Source: Mycobacterium sp. JS623 (GTDB lineage: Bacteria; Actinomycetota; Actinomycetes; Mycobacteriales; Mycobacteriaceae). From it: a stretch of DNA of 64,000 nt. Of this stretch, positions 50,389 to 60,660 are shown piece after piece. Position numbers and translations under genes: made by a program. The notes beneath the pieces were generated by a model that was not told the DNA's origin, searched no databases, and saw only the letters and a list, made by a program, of their open reading frames with translations. The stretch covers positions 2,480,001-2,544,000 of the forward strand of contig NC_019966.1 of assembly GCF_000328565.1 (NCBI RefSeq), given 5' to 3'. Each line of letters begins with the position of its first letter. Position 1 is the first letter of the stretch.

Positions 50389-50853
50389 ATGACGATCCTC
50401 GACACGCGACAGATCCAGGCGGATTCGGTGCTCAGGCCGGTGGTCAGGCCCGGTTCACGGCCGGCAGAGGCCAGGCGGCGGCCGCGGGCGAGCCGGCCCG
50501 ACGCGGCGCCGATGCGGTACCGCGGTACCGGCGTGCTGATGTCGCGGGCCTCGCACCGCCGGCGCCCCATCACCCCGGCAACCACGGTGATGCTCGCCCT
50601 CATCGCGGCGGGTATCACGGTCTGGCTGGGCCTGGTCGCCCAGCTCGGTGGGGTGACCGGAGGCGATGCGCCGGTGCCCGCTCGGCTGGCCGTTGTGCAG
50701 GTCCAGACGGGGGAGACGCTGCAGCAGGTGGCGCACCGGGTGGCCCCCGACTCGCCTGTCGGCCAGGTCGTCGAGCGCATCCAGGAACTCAACCAGCTCG
50801 ATTCGGTTGCGCTGCAAGCCGGTCAGACACTCATCGCTCCCATCGGCACCTGA
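50389..50853 (+). CDS. chiZ: ChiZ-like LysM cell-division inhibitor (Rv2719c-like)
   Basis: 154 residues. Arg/Pro-rich disordered cytoplasmic N-terminus ([20 protein letters not shown]), one membrane helix ([20 protein letters not shown], ~64-84) and an external LysM domain ([20 protein letters not shown] to [11 protein letters not shown]). In M. tuberculosis ChiZ is DNA-damage induced and delays septation. Divergent from lexA with a LexA box between. Confidence 0.88.
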   Translation: MTILDTRQIQADSVLRPVVRPGSRPAEARRRPRASRPDAAPMRYRGTGVLMSRASHRRRPITPATTVMLALIAAGITVWLGLVAQLGGVTGGDAPVPARLAVVQVQTGETLQQVAHRVAPDSPVGQVVERIQELNQLDSVALQAGQTLIAPIGT

Positions 50854-51013
50854 ATCCACCGTGAGCGGTGAAAGATATTGCCGCACAGCGCCTTCGGTAG
50901 CCGCTTCGGCGCTGGGTGCCCGAATCGCACCGACACTAGGCTCCGGCGGCGGCACGCAGGTACGCTCGAAGACGTTCGAGGTAGTTGTTTGTCGTCGCGG
51001 CGAAGGAGCGGAG

Positions 51014-51478
51014 ATGCACTGTCCGTTCTGCCGTCACCCCGATTCCCGGGTGGTGGATTCCCGCGAAACCGACGAAGGCCAGGCGATCCGGCGACGCAGA
51101 TCGTGTCCGGAGTGCGGTAAACGCTTCACCACTGTCGAGACCGCCGTGTTGGCGGTGGTCAAACGCAGCGGGGTCACCGAACCGTTCAGCCGCGAGAAGG
51201 TCGTCCGCGGCGTGCGACGCGCCTGCCAGGGCCGACAGGTCGACGACGACGCGTTGAACATGCTCGCCCAGCAGGTGGAAGACACGGTGCGGGCGACGGG
51301 TTCGCCTGAGGTGCCCAGCCAAGAGGTCGGGCTGGCGATCCTTGGCCCACTGCGCGAACTCGACGAGGTCGCGTATCTGCGGTTCGCCTCGGTTTATCGA
51401 TCATTCCAGTCGGCCGAGGATTTCGAGCGCGAGATCGAGGCGCTGCGCGCTGCTCGTGAGGTCCCCGCGCAGAGTTGA
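51014..51478 (+). CDS. nrdR: transcriptional repressor NrdR
   Basis: 154 residues. Zinc ribbon with Cys3, Cys6, Cys31 and Cys34 ([30 protein letters not shown]), then an ATP-cone ([20 protein letters not shown]) that senses dATP/ATP. Represses ribonucleotide reductase genes. GGAGCGGAG before the ATG. Confidence 0.96.
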   Translation: MHCPFCRHPDSRVVDSRETDEGQAIRRRRSCPECGKRFTTVETAVLAVVKRSGVTEPFSREKVVRGVRRACQGRQVDDDALNMLAQQVEDTVRATGSPEVPSQEVGLAILGPLRELDEVAYLRFASVYRSFQSAEDFEREIEALRAAREVPAQS

Positions 51479-51491
51479 GTCGCGGGCCGGC

Positions 51492-52178
51492 TCAGTCGAT
51501 CTGCTTGGTTCCGTCGTTCACGACGCGACCGGCAATACGTACCCAACCCTCAGGGCTCCATTGGGTGTTGATCACCGAGCCCTTGCCCTGCACGATGGTC
51601 AGGTCGCGGCTGAGGTAGTCGGTGATCCGCACCGCCGCAGCTCCCGTCGCCTCGTCCTCGGGCACTCCGAGATTCGCGGCGAACATCCGCGATCGGATCG
51701 CACCGCGCTCGCGGTCGGTCCATGTCCACAAGTAATTCTGGATGTCGTCTGGGTAACCGTCGGGGTCGGCATCGAAGAGCTCATCGGCTGACTCGAGGTC
51801 ATAGATGGCGAACTCCGGCGCCCACTCCGAGCGGGCGCTGATGGCGGTGACGTCGTCCTCGTAGGTGACCTGCACGATGCCCGCGGGCACCTGCAGGGTG
51901 TGGACCGGGACGCCGCGGTCGCGAAGCCACCACGACGCTCCGACCGTCGGATGCCCCGCAAACGGCAATTCGGTGGCAGGCGTAAAGATGCGCGCGTACG
52001 CGGTGTTGGCGCCGGACCTCGGCACATCGATGAATACCGTTTCGCTGTAACTCAATTGGGCAGCTATCCGTTGGCGCTGCCCGGGCGCTGCCTGGCTGGC
52101 GTCAACCACACCGAGGGGGTTGCCGAAGTTGCCGTCCTGGTCGGTGAAAACGCGCAACACTGTCACGTCGATGGCCAT
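51492..52178 (-). CDS. PhzF-family isomerase-like protein (Rv2716-like)
   Basis: 228 residues. [20 protein letters not shown] and [11 protein letters not shown] carry the PhzF catalytic Glu region. [20 protein letters not shown] is the second half-signature and [20 protein letters not shown] the C-terminal one. PhzF proteins are diaminopimelate-epimerase-like isomerases. The substrate is unknown. Shorter than typical PhzF (about 280). Confidence 0.85.
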   Translation of the reverse strand: MAIDVTVLRVFTDQDGNFGNPLGVVDASQAAPGQRQRIAAQLSYSETVFIDVPRSGANTAYARIFTPATELPFAGHPTVGASWWLRDRGVPVHTLQVPAGIVQVTYEDDVTAISARSEWAPEFAIYDLESADELFDADPDGYPDDIQNYLWTWTDRERGAIRSRMFAANLGVPEDEATGAAAVRITDYLSRDLTIVQGKGSVINTQWSPEGWVRIAGRVVNDGTKQID

Positions 52179-52204
52179 GTGGCCGATGCTACGTGGTCGC
52201 CAAA

Positions 52205-53227
52205 TCAGGTGGCGCTGCGCTCGTCGGCGCCCATCGCGTCGAGCACTGCGACGCGGGTGTCGACGGATCCTACAATGGTGCCCTCGCCGATACCCGACCG
52301 CAGCAGGCCGCGGAGGTATTCCTGGTCGTACACCGCGGGGTCGTTCGAATCGATGAACTTCTCGACCACCTCGACGAAACGGTCGGGGTCGTCGTGGAAT
52401 GGGAAATGCCCGGAGCCTTCGAAGATTTCCAACTGTGAGCCCGGCATCGCCGCGTGCGCCATCCGGGCGTGGCCCACTGGGATCACCGAGTCGCGGTTAC
52501 CCCAAATCAGTTGCACCGGAACGGATTGCGTCAAATAACATCGGTCGAGCATGGTGACCACCTGGCCCCGCCAGTCGACGACGGCGCGCAGGGTGCGGGC
52601 AAACGCCGAGGAGGCGGTCGGCTCGGGCAGGTCGGCAAGGATGCGCAGCACGTCGGGCAGATCCCTGCCAAGGCCGGTGGAACCCAACATGGCTCCCGCA
52701 ACACGGCCCGCCACTTGCAGCGCGGGCAGCACAAGCGGCAGTCGCAGCAGCGCGAGGGCTTCGCTGCCCATCGGCAACGAGGCGAACCGCAGCGCGAAGT
52801 TGACGTCCTTGGTCACGCCACCGGCGCTCACCAAGATCAGCCGGTCGACCAATTGCGGGAACTGATAAGCGAATTGCATCGCCACGCCGCCGCCGAGCGA
52901 ATGGCCGACGACCGTGACGTTGTCGATGTCGAGGACCGAAAGAAGGTCGCGCATCCCGTTGGCGTAGGCGGCAACTGAATAGTCGGCACGCGGCTTGTCG
53001 GACTGGCCGTGGCCCAGCAGATCGGGAGCGATGACCGTGAAGCGTTGCGCCAGCTTGCTCTGCACGGTGCTCCACGTGGTGGAGTTGTCGCCGATCCCGT
53101 GGATCAGCAGGATGGCAGGACCGGAGCCGGCCACCCGAAACGCGCGCCGGTACCCGTGGATGGTGCGGTACTGCAGCGAGGGTGTCAGTTCCCGCACGGT
53201 ACGCAGATTGGGCTTTCGCTCGCTCAT
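52205..53227 (-). CDS. alpha/beta hydrolase (Rv2715-like)
   Basis: 340 residues. Nucleophile elbow [13 protein letters not shown], oxyanion region [13 protein letters not shown], acid in [14 protein letters not shown] and His in [15 protein letters not shown]. Lacks a signal peptide. Probably an esterase or hydrolase with a small hydrophobic substrate; specificity not visible. Confidence 0.88.
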   Translation of the reverse strand: MSERKPNLRTVRELTPSLQYRTIHGYRRAFRVAGSGPAILLIHGIGDNSTTWSTVQSKLAQRFTVIAPDLLGHGQSDKPRADYSVAAYANGMRDLLSVLDIDNVTVVGHSLGGGVAMQFAYQFPQLVDRLILVSAGGVTKDVNFALRFASLPMGSEALALLRLPLVLPALQVAGRVAGAMLGSTGLGRDLPDVLRILADLPEPTASSAFARTLRAVVDWRGQVVTMLDRCYLTQSVPVQLIWGNRDSVIPVGHARMAHAAMPGSQLEIFEGSGHFPFHDDPDRFVEVVEKFIDSNDPAVYDQEYLRGLLRSGIGEGTIVGSVDTRVAVLDAMGADERSAT

Positions 53228-53286
53228 TGCGCCAACCTTGTTGTCGCGATCAATTCAGCCAACTTCGTTGTCGGGCCGGGCAGCGG

Positions 53287-54258
53287 CTAGTTGTCGTCGT
53301 CCTTGGGCTTGTCGTCGGCCTGTTGTGCGAGGAACCGCTCGAATTCCGCGCCGAGTTCGTCTCCGCTGGGTAGATCTTCATCGCGCGCCAGCAGCGACCG
53401 ATTCTCCTGAGCGGCGACGAACGCATCGTACTGGCGCTCCAGTGCCTCCACCACTTGAGCGACCTCGCTACTGGCCTCGACCTGCTCGTTTATCTTGTCG
53501 TGCACCTCGGCGGCGGCTTGCGTCAGTTCGGCGAGAGGGAATTGCAGCGAACCGCTCCTGGCGACCTCGGACAGCAGCGCTTCGGCCGCCGATGGGTAGT
53601 CCGTCTGCGCCAGGTAGTGCGGCACATGAACGGTGAAGCCCACCACCTCGTGGCCGTGCTGCGCCATCCGGAACTCCAGCAGGTTGGACACGCTGCCCGG
53701 CACCTGCACCTCGCCGACCCATGGCGTGTGCTCGGCGATCAGCTCCTTGTCGTTGGAGTGCGCGGTCATGGTGATCGGGCGGGTGTGCGGCACCGCCATC
53801 GGAATGGTGCCAAGGCCGATCACCCGGCGCACGCCGAGCCGTTCGGCCAGCAGCCGGACAGCCGTGATGAACCGCTCCCATCGCAGGTCCGGTTCCATGC
53901 CCGCGAGCAGCAGAAACGGCGTGCCGAGGCTGTCGTGCAGGGCGTACAGCTTGAGTTCGGGTTCCTCATAGGCGGTGAAGTGGTCGGTCTTGAACGTCAT
54001 CAATGGCCGGCGTGACCGGTAGTCCAGCAGTTCGTCGATCGCGAACGATGCGACCAGCTCGGTGTCAAGGGTGTTCTTCAGGTGCTGCGCGGCCAGCCGA
54101 ATCGCGTGGCCGGCGTCCGAGAACCCCTCGAGGGCGTGGATCATCACCGGCCCGCTGCCATCAGGCGACGACAACTGCGGCGCGGGAAACTCCAGCTCAT
54201 ACATCCCGGTGTGCTCGGGCTGGTAGTGCTGTTCTGGTCTATCGGCGTTCTCAGCCAT
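53287..54258 (-). CDS. PAC2-family protein (Rv2714-like)
   Basis: 323 residues. PAC2 (proteasome-assembly-chaperone-like) domain: PVMIHALEGFSDAGHAIRLA, LLAGMEPDLRWERFITAVRL, RRVIGLGTIPMAVPHTRPIT and VVGFTVHVPHYLAQTDYPSA. A helical, acidic tail ends DKPKDDDN. M. tuberculosis Rv2714 has a known trimeric structure, but its role is not settled. Start MAENADRPEQ at 54258; the in-frame extension to 54468 is unsupported. Confidence 0.87.
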   Translation of the reverse strand: MAENADRPEQHYQPEHTGMYELEFPAPQLSSPDGSGPVMIHALEGFSDAGHAIRLAAQHLKNTLDTELVASFAIDELLDYRSRRPLMTFKTDHFTAYEEPELKLYALHDSLGTPFLLLAGMEPDLRWERFITAVRLLAERLGVRRVIGLGTIPMAVPHTRPITMTAHSNDKELIAEHTPWVGEVQVPGSVSNLLEFRMAQHGHEVVGFTVHVPHYLAQTDYPSAAEALLSEVARSGSLQFPLAELTQAAAEVHDKINEQVEASSEVAQVVEALERQYDAFVAAQENRSLLARDEDLPSGDELGAEFERFLAQQADDKPKDDDN

Positions 54259-54479
54259 TGCCTCGCCTCCTGGCACCCATCTGTCTAAGTGTGGCGCATT
54301 TCGTCGTTGATGCGGTTGCGGCCCTTGCATTTGTACGAACAAGACGCCGCCGATTTCGCATTCCGCCTGGGATGCCCGCATCGGATGCCGGTGAACCGCT
54401 GCTGGTGAAAGTTTGCCAGTCTGGTCGCCCAGCCAATCGTCGGGGCGTAGCGCCCAGCGGTGGGGCAAGATCGGTGCTC

Positions 54480-55304
54480 ATGCGCTTCTTCGCGACCGGC
54501 CGGGCGGTTCTGGTGAGCGGCTTGCTGGCTGCGTTGCCGTTCTGGGCACAGGCGTGTGCGAAGAACCAGCCACCGGAGCAGGCCCCCAGCGTCGCGGCCA
54601 ACGAGCAGCCGTCCACTGCGAAAGCGCCGCCCCCCACGGCGCGGCCGATGGCGCCGGATCCACGGGTGGGCGCGGTGTTTCTGGGCGGCGGCGATTTGCA
54701 CACCTGCACCGGCGGGGTGCTGGATTCGGCGGCCGGTGATCTGATCCTCACCGCGGCGCACTGCGTAGCCCAGGGGGTCGACGCCACATTCGTTGCGGGT
54801 CTGCACGACACGGCGGCGCCCGAGGACGTCTGGCATATCGATGCGGTCTACCTCGATCCGCGCTGGGTGCAAAACCAGGACCCTATGGCCGATTTCGCGA
54901 TCGCACGGGTGAGCCGAGACGCCGGCGGATCGGTGAAGGACTTGGCCGGTGGGGGACTAAAACTCGGGCAGACGCCGAAACCGGGCACCGTCATTACCGT
55001 CACCGGCTACGCGATGGGCGTCGGCGGTGGTCCGATCGGCTGTCAGACACCCACAGCGCAGCCAACAAAAGGATTTCCGGCGTTCGACTGCGCGCAGTTG
55101 ATCGACGGCCTGTCCGGCGCTCCGTGGATCGAGGGATCGACCGTCGCAGGTGTGATCGGTGGACTCAACGGCGGAGGCTGTGCAGACGAAAGCATCTCGT
55201 ACTCACCACCTTTCGATGATGCGATCAAGCGCCTGCTGGCGCGTGCCGAAGCCGGCGGACCTGGCGACGTCGCGCCCACGGTGCTCGACGACGATTGCGG
55301 CTAG
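54480..55304 (+). CDS. secreted trypsin-like serine protease homologue
   Basis: 274 residues. A signal peptide (MRFFATGRAVLVSGLLAALP) ends near WAQAC; that Cys may be lipidated although the lipobox is atypical. After a Pro-rich linker comes the trypsin-type fold: His in LTAAHCV, Asp in MADFAIARV and Ser in DGLSGAPWI. The usual GDSGGP is GLSGAPW, so activity is uncertain but the triad is intact. Cys pairs: LHTCTGG/AAHCV and GCQTP/FDC. GTG at 54474 is a close alternative start. Confidence 0.8.
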   Translation: MRFFATGRAVLVSGLLAALPFWAQACAKNQPPEQAPSVAANEQPSTAKAPPPTARPMAPDPRVGAVFLGGGDLHTCTGGVLDSAAGDLILTAAHCVAQGVDATFVAGLHDTAAPEDVWHIDAVYLDPRWVQNQDPMADFAIARVSRDAGGSVKDLAGGGLKLGQTPKPGTVITVTGYAMGVGGGPIGCQTPTAQPTKGFPAFDCAQLIDGLSGAPWIEGSTVAGVIGGLNGGGCADESISYSPPFDDAIKRLLARAEAGGPGDVAPTVLDDDCG

Positions 55305-55309
55305 CCGTG

Positions 55310-56716
55310 CTAGGAGCGGAACTGGTTGAGCGCGCGCAACTTGTTCATCACGTCAAGCGCGGCAACCTTGTAGGCCTCCGAGAACGTCGGATAGTTGAAG
55401 ACCGCGTCGACCAGATATTCGACGGTGCCGCCGCACCCCATCACTGCCTGGCCGATGTGCACCATCTCAGTGGCGCTGGTGCCAAAGATGTGTACGCCCA
55501 ACAACTTCAGGTCATCGGTCGACACCAACAGTTTCAGCATGCCGTAGGAATCGCCCGCGATCTGACCCCGCGCTAGCTCGCGGTAACGCGACACCCCGAC
55601 CTCGTAGGGTATCGAATTCTTCGTCAGCTCAACCTCGGTGGCGCCGACGTAGGACACCTCGGGAATGGAGTAGATGCCGATCGGTTGCAGATCGGTCATG
55701 CCCTTCGCGGGCTCACCGAACGCGTGATAGGCGGCCAGCCGGCCCTGGTCCATCGACGTCGCGGCCAGTGCGGGAAAACCGATCACATCGCCGACGGCAT
55801 AGATGTGGTCGACCTTCGTCTGGAAGTTGCTATCGACGACAATCCTTCCGCGGTCGTCGGTTTCGAGTCCGGCGTTGGCCAAGTCGAGGTGCTCGGTCTG
55901 GCCCTGCCTGCCTGCGGAGTACATCACCGTTTCGGCGGGGATCTGCTTGCCACTGGCGAGCGTGGTGACCGTGCCCGCGGCGCCAACGTCGACGGCGGTC
56001 ACCTCCTCGCCGAACCGGAACGTCACCGCGAGATCGCGTAAGTGAAACTTCAGCGCCTCGACTATTTCGGGATCACAGAAGTCCAACATGTTGTCGCGCT
56101 TCTCGACGACGGTGACCTTGGTGCCCAGCGCGGCGAACATCGAGGCGTACTCGATACCGATCACGCCGGCGCCCACTACGACCATCGTCGACGGCAGCGA
56201 CTTCAGGTCGAGGATTCCGTCCGAGTCCAACACCCGGTCCTCGTCGAATTCGACACCGGTTGGGCGGGCCGGCTTGGTGCCGGTTGCGATCACGAGGTAT
56301 TCGCCGCGGACGGTCGTTCTCTCACCACGGGTCTGGTCATCGACACACACGGTGTGTTCGTCGAGGAACCGGCCGTGACCGGTGTGGAGGTCGACACGGT
56401 TGCGCATCAGCTGATTGCGCACCACGTCCTGCTCCTTGTTGATGACATGGTTGGTGCGCGCCAACAGATCACCGGGGGTGATCTTCTCCTTGACGCGGTA
56501 GCTGGCGCCGTACAGTTCGCGCTGGCTCATGCCGGTGAGATAGACGACGGCCTCGCGCAGTGTCTTGGACGGGATGGTTCCGGTGTTCACGCAAACGCCG
56601 CCGAGCATCCGCCCGCGCTCCACGACCGCCACCGACTTGCCGAGCTTCGCCGCTGCGATCGCGGCTTTCTGGCCGCCCGGACCCGAACCGATGACGACGA
56701 GGTCGTACTCAACCAT
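55310..56716 (-). CDS. sthA: soluble pyridine nucleotide transhydrogenase SthA
   Basis: 468 residues, exactly the length of Rv2713. FAD site GSGPGG at 10-15; NAD(P) site [23 protein letters not shown]-end motif [17 protein letters not shown]. The disulfide motif of the lipoamide-dehydrogenase family is broken: Cys42 is present, but Thr47 replaces the second Cys, typical for SthA. Equilibrates NADPH and NAD+. ATG 56716 preferred over 56725 by homology. Confidence 0.95.
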   Translation of the reverse strand: MVEYDLVVIGSGPGGQKAAIAAAKLGKSVAVVERGRMLGGVCVNTGTIPSKTLREAVVYLTGMSQRELYGASYRVKEKITPGDLLARTNHVINKEQDVVRNQLMRNRVDLHTGHGRFLDEHTVCVDDQTRGERTTVRGEYLVIATGTKPARPTGVEFDEDRVLDSDGILDLKSLPSTMVVVGAGVIGIEYASMFAALGTKVTVVEKRDNMLDFCDPEIVEALKFHLRDLAVTFRFGEEVTAVDVGAAGTVTTLASGKQIPAETVMYSAGRQGQTEHLDLANAGLETDDRGRIVVDSNFQTKVDHIYAVGDVIGFPALAATSMDQGRLAAYHAFGEPAKGMTDLQPIGIYSIPEVSYVGATEVELTKNSIPYEVGVSRYRELARGQIAGDSYGMLKLLVSTDDLKLLGVHIFGTSATEMVHIGQAVMGCGGTVEYLVDAVFNYPTFSEAYKVAALDVMNKLRALNQFRS

Positions 56717-56903
56717 GGAACCCATGGCAAAAGGTCTACGCCGGTTGGAGCCTATTCGCACGCCGACGGGCGTCAACGACACGTGAATATTTGCCTCTGT
56801 CAGCAGCTCCCAGTTTGTCCCCAGTCGCGAACTCATCCCCAGGCGCCTGCGGACGACACGCTGCGGCGCGAAATACGGCGGTGCTCGTTGCGATCTTGGC
56901 GAC

Positions 56904-57953
56904 ATGACGACATCGCAATCATCCGACTTTCATCTCAACCGGCCCGGAGTGCTCATCGCGGCCTTACCCGCAGTGCTCGGCTTTGTGCCGGAGAAATCCC
57001 TCGTTCTCGTGACCATCGACGGTGGCGAAATGGGATGCGTTATGCGCGTTGATCTTTCAGACGAACTGACGCACTCGCTCGCGCACATCGCCGACGTGGC
57101 GTCAGCGGCCAAACCCGATTCCGCAATCGCGGTGGTAATCGACGAGGACGGTTTCGGATGCCGGATGTGCAGCGACGAATACCGCGAACTTGCCGACGGT
57201 TTGACCACCGCGCTGGCCAACCGGGGTATCGAACTTCTCGCAGCGCATGTCGTCGACCGCGTCGCCGCGGGCGGGCGCTGGCACTGCGCGGACGGCTGCG
57301 GTAACGCGGGCACCGTCGAGGACCCGTCGGCCTCGCCGCTGGCCATGGCCGCGGTTCTGGACGGCCGCAGGCTGTACACCCGGCGTGCTGAGCTGCAGGA
57401 AGTCATCGAGGTGGCCGACCGCACCCGAACCGACATGCTCGCCGAGCTCATCGGGGACGCCACAGCGGACGCTTCCCAGAGGCCGGATGACGCGGCGCGG
57501 GCAGACGTCGAGGCGGCCATAGCGGCGGCAGTACGCGTGGCCGACGCTGTCGATCTCGGCGACGACGAATTGGCCCGGCTGGGTTTAGCGTTGACCGACC
57601 TTCGCGTTCGTGACACTCTCTACGCGCTGGCCGTCGGTGAGAACGCCGGCCAGGCCGAAGGGCTGTGGGCGCTGCTGTCACGCAGCCTGCCGGAACCGTG
57701 GCGGGTGGAGGCACTCGTGCTGCTGGCGTTCTCGGCGTACGCGCGCGGCGACGGCCCGCTGGCGGGCGTATCCCTGGAAGCCGCGCTGCGCGTTGACCCG
57801 ACACATCGCATGGCCGGCATGCTCGACACCGCGCTGCAGTCGGGGCTTCGTCCCGAGAAGATTCGCGATCTGGCGCTTACCGGCTACCGGCTGGCCGAAC
57901 GGCTCGGCGTGCAGCTGCCACCGATGCGCACAATCGGTCGGCGCGCCGGATGA
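56904..57953 (+). CDS. DUF4192 family protein (Rv2712c-like)
   Basis: 349 residues. [20 protein letters not shown] and [21 protein letters not shown] define the DUF4192 N-terminus. Internal Cys pairs occur at CRMCSDEY and HCADGCGN. The C-terminal third has TPR-like helices ([40 protein letters not shown]). Function unknown. Divergent from sthA. Confidence 0.82.
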   Translation: MTTSQSSDFHLNRPGVLIAALPAVLGFVPEKSLVLVTIDGGEMGCVMRVDLSDELTHSLAHIADVASAAKPDSAIAVVIDEDGFGCRMCSDEYRELADGLTTALANRGIELLAAHVVDRVAAGGRWHCADGCGNAGTVEDPSASPLAMAAVLDGRRLYTRRAELQEVIEVADRTRTDMLAELIGDATADASQRPDDAARADVEAAIAAAVRVADAVDLGDDELARLGLALTDLRVRDTLYALAVGENAGQAEGLWALLSRSLPEPWRVEALVLLAFSAYARGDGPLAGVSLEAALRVDPTHRMAGMLDTALQSGLRPEKIRDLALTGYRLAERLGVQLPPMRTIGRRAG

Positions 57954-57994
57954 CGTTGCGGCTCAACACACCCCGGGTCGTCCCCTGCCCTTCG

Positions 57995-58026
57995 GGCGGG
58001 AGGTGCCCCCGGCACTCCTGCCCGCC
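57995..58026. terminator. GC-rich hairpin between DUF4192 gene and ideR
   Basis: GGCGGG (57995-58000) pairs with CCCGCC (58021-58026); an inner TGCC-CCC-GGCA hairpin adds stability. It lies between two convergent genes, with no U-tract. Confidence 0.4.
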
Positions 58027-58027
58027 G

Positions 58028-58717
58028 CTAGACCTTTTCGACCTTCACAGCGTGCGCCATGTGGTGGGGGAGCTCGACCTGTTCGTGGCCGGGGATCACG
58101 ATCATGACCCCGCCGTGGTCGTTGGCCTCGACGGTCACCCTGGCGTTCGGCACGACGCCGGCTTCCTTCAGCTTCGAGATCAATTCGGTGTCGCCCTGCA
58201 CATGCTCGGTGAGCTGTCGCACCACGACCGCCACGGGCATTCCGGATGGCAGTTCGGTGAGCCGCACCAGGTTGACCGCCTCGTTGATCGAGTCGTCGAC
58301 GCCGAGTTCGGACAGGCCGGGAATGGGGTTGCCGAACGGAGAGGTGGTGGGGTTGTCGAGCACCTGAACGAGCCTGCGCTCGACGTCCTCGCTCATCACG
58401 TGCTCCCACCGACAGGCCTCGGCGTGCACTTCTTCCCACGGTAGCCCGATCACGTCGACCAACAGGCGCTCGGCAAGCCGATGCTTGCGCATGACGGAGA
58501 TGGCCAGGGAGCGGCCCTTGTCGGTGAGCTCGAGATGGCGGTCACCGGCGACATGGAGTAGGCCGTCGCGCTCCATCCGGGACACGGTCTGGCTGACGGT
58601 GGGTCCACTCTGTTCGAGGCGCTCCGCGATGCGCGCACGCAGAGGCACTACGCCCTCTTCTTCGAGGTCGTAGATGGTCCGCAAGTACATCTCGGTGGTA
58701 TCGACAAGATCGTTCAT
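58028..58717 (-). CDS. ideR: iron-dependent regulator IdeR
   Basis: 229 residues (start MNDLVDTTEM at 58717). DtxR-family repressor of siderophore genes and activator of ferritin genes. Helix-turn-helix around ARIAERLEQSGPTVSQTVSR. All metal ligands of both sites are present: Met10, Cys102, Glu105, His106 and His79, Glu83, His98. C-terminal SH3-like domain from about residue 150 (VVPNARVTVEANDHGGVMIV). Confidence 0.97.
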   Translation of the reverse strand: MNDLVDTTEMYLRTIYDLEEEGVVPLRARIAERLEQSGPTVSQTVSRMERDGLLHVAGDRHLELTDKGRSLAISVMRKHRLAERLLVDVIGLPWEEVHAEACRWEHVMSEDVERRLVQVLDNPTTSPFGNPIPGLSELGVDDSINEAVNLVRLTELPSGMPVAVVVRQLTEHVQGDTELISKLKEAGVVPNARVTVEANDHGGVMIVIPGHEQVELPHHMAHAVKVEKV

Positions 58718-58848
58718 TAGGCAACCCTCCGTCATGCCAGAGTCTACCGGTCAAGCTGGGAAAACCGAGCCGCACACGGCAACGACCCCGCCGGTTGGGG
58801 GGTCCCGGCGGGGTCGTTAGTCAGTGGCTAGCTGTCGTTGGACAACAG

Positions 58849-59808
58849 CTAGCTCGCGTAGGAGCGCAGTCGATCGGCGCGCTCCCCATTGCGCAGCTTG
58901 GCCATCACCTCACGCTCGATCTGGCGAACCCGCTCTCGGGACAACCCGAACAGCTTGCCGATCTGGTCGAGGGTGCGGGGCTGGCCATCGTCGAGGCCGA
59001 ACCGCAGTCGGATGACCTGCTGCTCGCGCTCGTCGAGCGTGGCCAGCACGTGGCGGATGTCGGTGTGCAGCAGCTCCGAGATCACCGCGTTCTCTGCCGA
59101 CATCGCCTCGGCGTCCTCGATGAAGTCGCCAAGCGGGGCTTCCTCGTCGCTGCCGACGGGCATGTCCAGGCTCACCGGGTCGCGGCTGTGCTCGAGCAGG
59201 TCGGCGATCTTCTCCGCGGGAATGCCGGACTCCTCGGCAAGCTCCTCATCGGTCGCCTCGCGACCCAGGTTCTGATGCATCTCGCGCTTGATCCGGGCCA
59301 GCTTGTTCACCTGCTCGACAAGGTGGACGGGCAGCCGGATGGTGCGGCTCTGATCCGCCATACCGCGGGTGATCGCCTGGCGGATCCACCACGTGGCGTA
59401 CGTCGAAAACTTGAATCCCTTGGTGTAGTCGAACTTCTCCATCGCGCGGATCAGACCCAGGTTGCCCTCTTGAATCAGGTCCAGCAAAGGCATCCCGCGA
59501 CCGGTGTAGCGCTTCGCCAGCGACACCACCAACCGGAGGTTCGCCTCCAGCAGGTGCCGACGGGCCGCCTCGCCGTCCCGGACCACCGCAGCGAGATCAC
59601 GTTTGCGGTTCTCGCCCAAGCGCTTCCGCGTTTCGAGCAGATGGGCCGCATAAAGGCCCGCCTCAATGCGCTTTGCGAGCTCGACCTCATCGGCGGCATT
59701 GAGCAAGGCCGTTTTGCCAATGCCGTTCAAGTACACGCGCACGAGGTCAGCGGCCGGACTTTGGGCGTCCAGGTCGGAGTCGACGCGGGTGGTGGTGGCA
59801 TTTGCCAT
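58849..59808 (-). CDS. sigB: RNA polymerase sigma factor SigB
   Basis: 319 residues, group 2 sigma. Region 2: [40 protein letters not shown]; region 3: [20 protein letters not shown]; region 4: [20 protein letters not shown]. Ribosome site AGGAGG; start MANATTTRV at 59808. Controls general stress genes. Adjacent to ideR, as in M. tuberculosis. A SigE/SigH-type promoter precedes it. Confidence 0.97.
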   Translation of the reverse strand: MANATTTRVDSDLDAQSPAADLVRVYLNGIGKTALLNAADEVELAKRIEAGLYAAHLLETRKRLGENRKRDLAAVVRDGEAARRHLLEANLRLVVSLAKRYTGRGMPLLDLIQEGNLGLIRAMEKFDYTKGFKFSTYATWWIRQAITRGMADQSRTIRLPVHLVEQVNKLARIKREMHQNLGREATDEELAEESGIPAEKIADLLEHSRDPVSLDMPVGSDEEAPLGDFIEDAEAMSAENAVISELLHTDIRHVLATLDEREQQVIRLRFGLDDGQPRTLDQIGKLFGLSRERVRQIEREVMAKLRNGERADRLRSYAS

Positions 59809-59845
59809 GACGGCCTCCTGGTTGGGTCGAACTGTCATGAGCTAC

Positions 59846-59872
59846 AACGCCCACGTGCCGTTAAGAGTTCCC
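59846..59872 (-). promoter_or_regulatory. SigE/SigH-type promoter of sigB
   Basis: Minus strand GGGAAC (59867-59872), 17 bp, CGTT (59846-59849), about 38 bp before the sigB ATG. It matches the promoter known for M. tuberculosis sigB, used by extracytoplasmic sigma factors. Confidence 0.75.
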
Positions 59873-59955
59873 ACCCGTTGCCCGGTTCACACCTTCTGAT
59901 CTGCGGTTATTCGCGGGCGACCTGAAATTCTCCTGAGAATAGAGCCAGAACTTTC

Positions 59956-60357
59956 TCAGTTCGGAACATCGCGCGGCGAATCGCCCTCGCCCGCTTGCGA
60001 CGCGGGGCGGATGCCGCGCTCCAGCGCGGGCCGCTCGGCCGTGGGAAACAGCGGTATCCGACGGGCTGACTCGTAACGCCGCGGTTCCTCGGCCCGCCGC
60101 GGCGGGCGGTCGTTGGCGATCAGCACCGCCATCCACGGCAACGGGACCGAGACGAGAAGTATCGCGAGCGAGATGAGACCGTTGTGCCAGATGCCGTACG
60201 CGACGGCGGCGAGGATCAGTGCGGGAACGCGCCAGAACATCAGGGTCAGGTACCTACGCACCCGCGCGCGGTGCTCCTCCTCATAAGGAATCGCTGCGCG
60301 AGTGATCAAGACGGGCCGGCCGTCGTCGTCGAAACTCAGCTCGGGGCCGTGTTTCAT
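59956..60357 (-). CDS. DUF3099 family membrane protein (Rv2709-like)
   Basis: 133 residues. N-terminal PVLITRAAIPYEEEHRARVR RYLTL-type motif, two helices (LTLMFWRVPALILAAVAYGI; GLISLAILLVSVPLPWMAVL), then NDRPPRRAEEPRRY, typical for DUF3099. Tail is Pro/Arg-rich. Function unknown. Confidence 0.8.
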   Translation of the reverse strand: MKHGPELSFDDDGRPVLITRAAIPYEEEHRARVRRYLTLMFWRVPALILAAVAYGIWHNGLISLAILLVSVPLPWMAVLIANDRPPRRAEEPRRYESARRIPLFPTAERPALERGIRPASQAGEGDSPRDVPN

Positions 60358-60414
60358 AGCTCCACTGTTCCACACTCGTCATCCGCTGTACGAGTCGGAT
60401 TTCTTACGGGCAAA

Positions 60415-60660
60415 ATGGGAAACATGCGAACCCAGACGATCGAGCGCACCGACACCGACGAACGCGTCGACGACGGGACTGACAGCGATACCCCGAAGTA
60501 CTTCCACTATGTGAAGAAGGACAAGATCGCCGAGAGCGCCGTGATGGGTACGCACGTCGTCGCGCTGTGTGGCGAGGTGTTTCCGGTGACGCGGGCGGCC
60601 AAGCCGGGTTCCCCGGTGTGCCCGGAGTGCAAGCGGATTTACGAGAAGCTCAAGAAGTAG
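60415..60660 (+). CDS. DUF3039 family small zinc-ribbon-like protein (Rv2708c-like)
   Basis: 81 residues. TPKYFHYVKKDKIAESAVMG, then HVVALCGEVFPVTR and PVCPECKRIYEKLKK: one Cys, then CPEC, plus His residues that could bind zinc. Conserved beside sigB in actinobacteria; function unknown. ATG 60415 or 60424. Confidence 0.8.
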   Translation: MGNMRTQTIERTDTDERVDDGTDSDTPKYFHYVKKDKIAESAVMGTHVVALCGEVFPVTRAAKPGSPVCPECKRIYEKLKK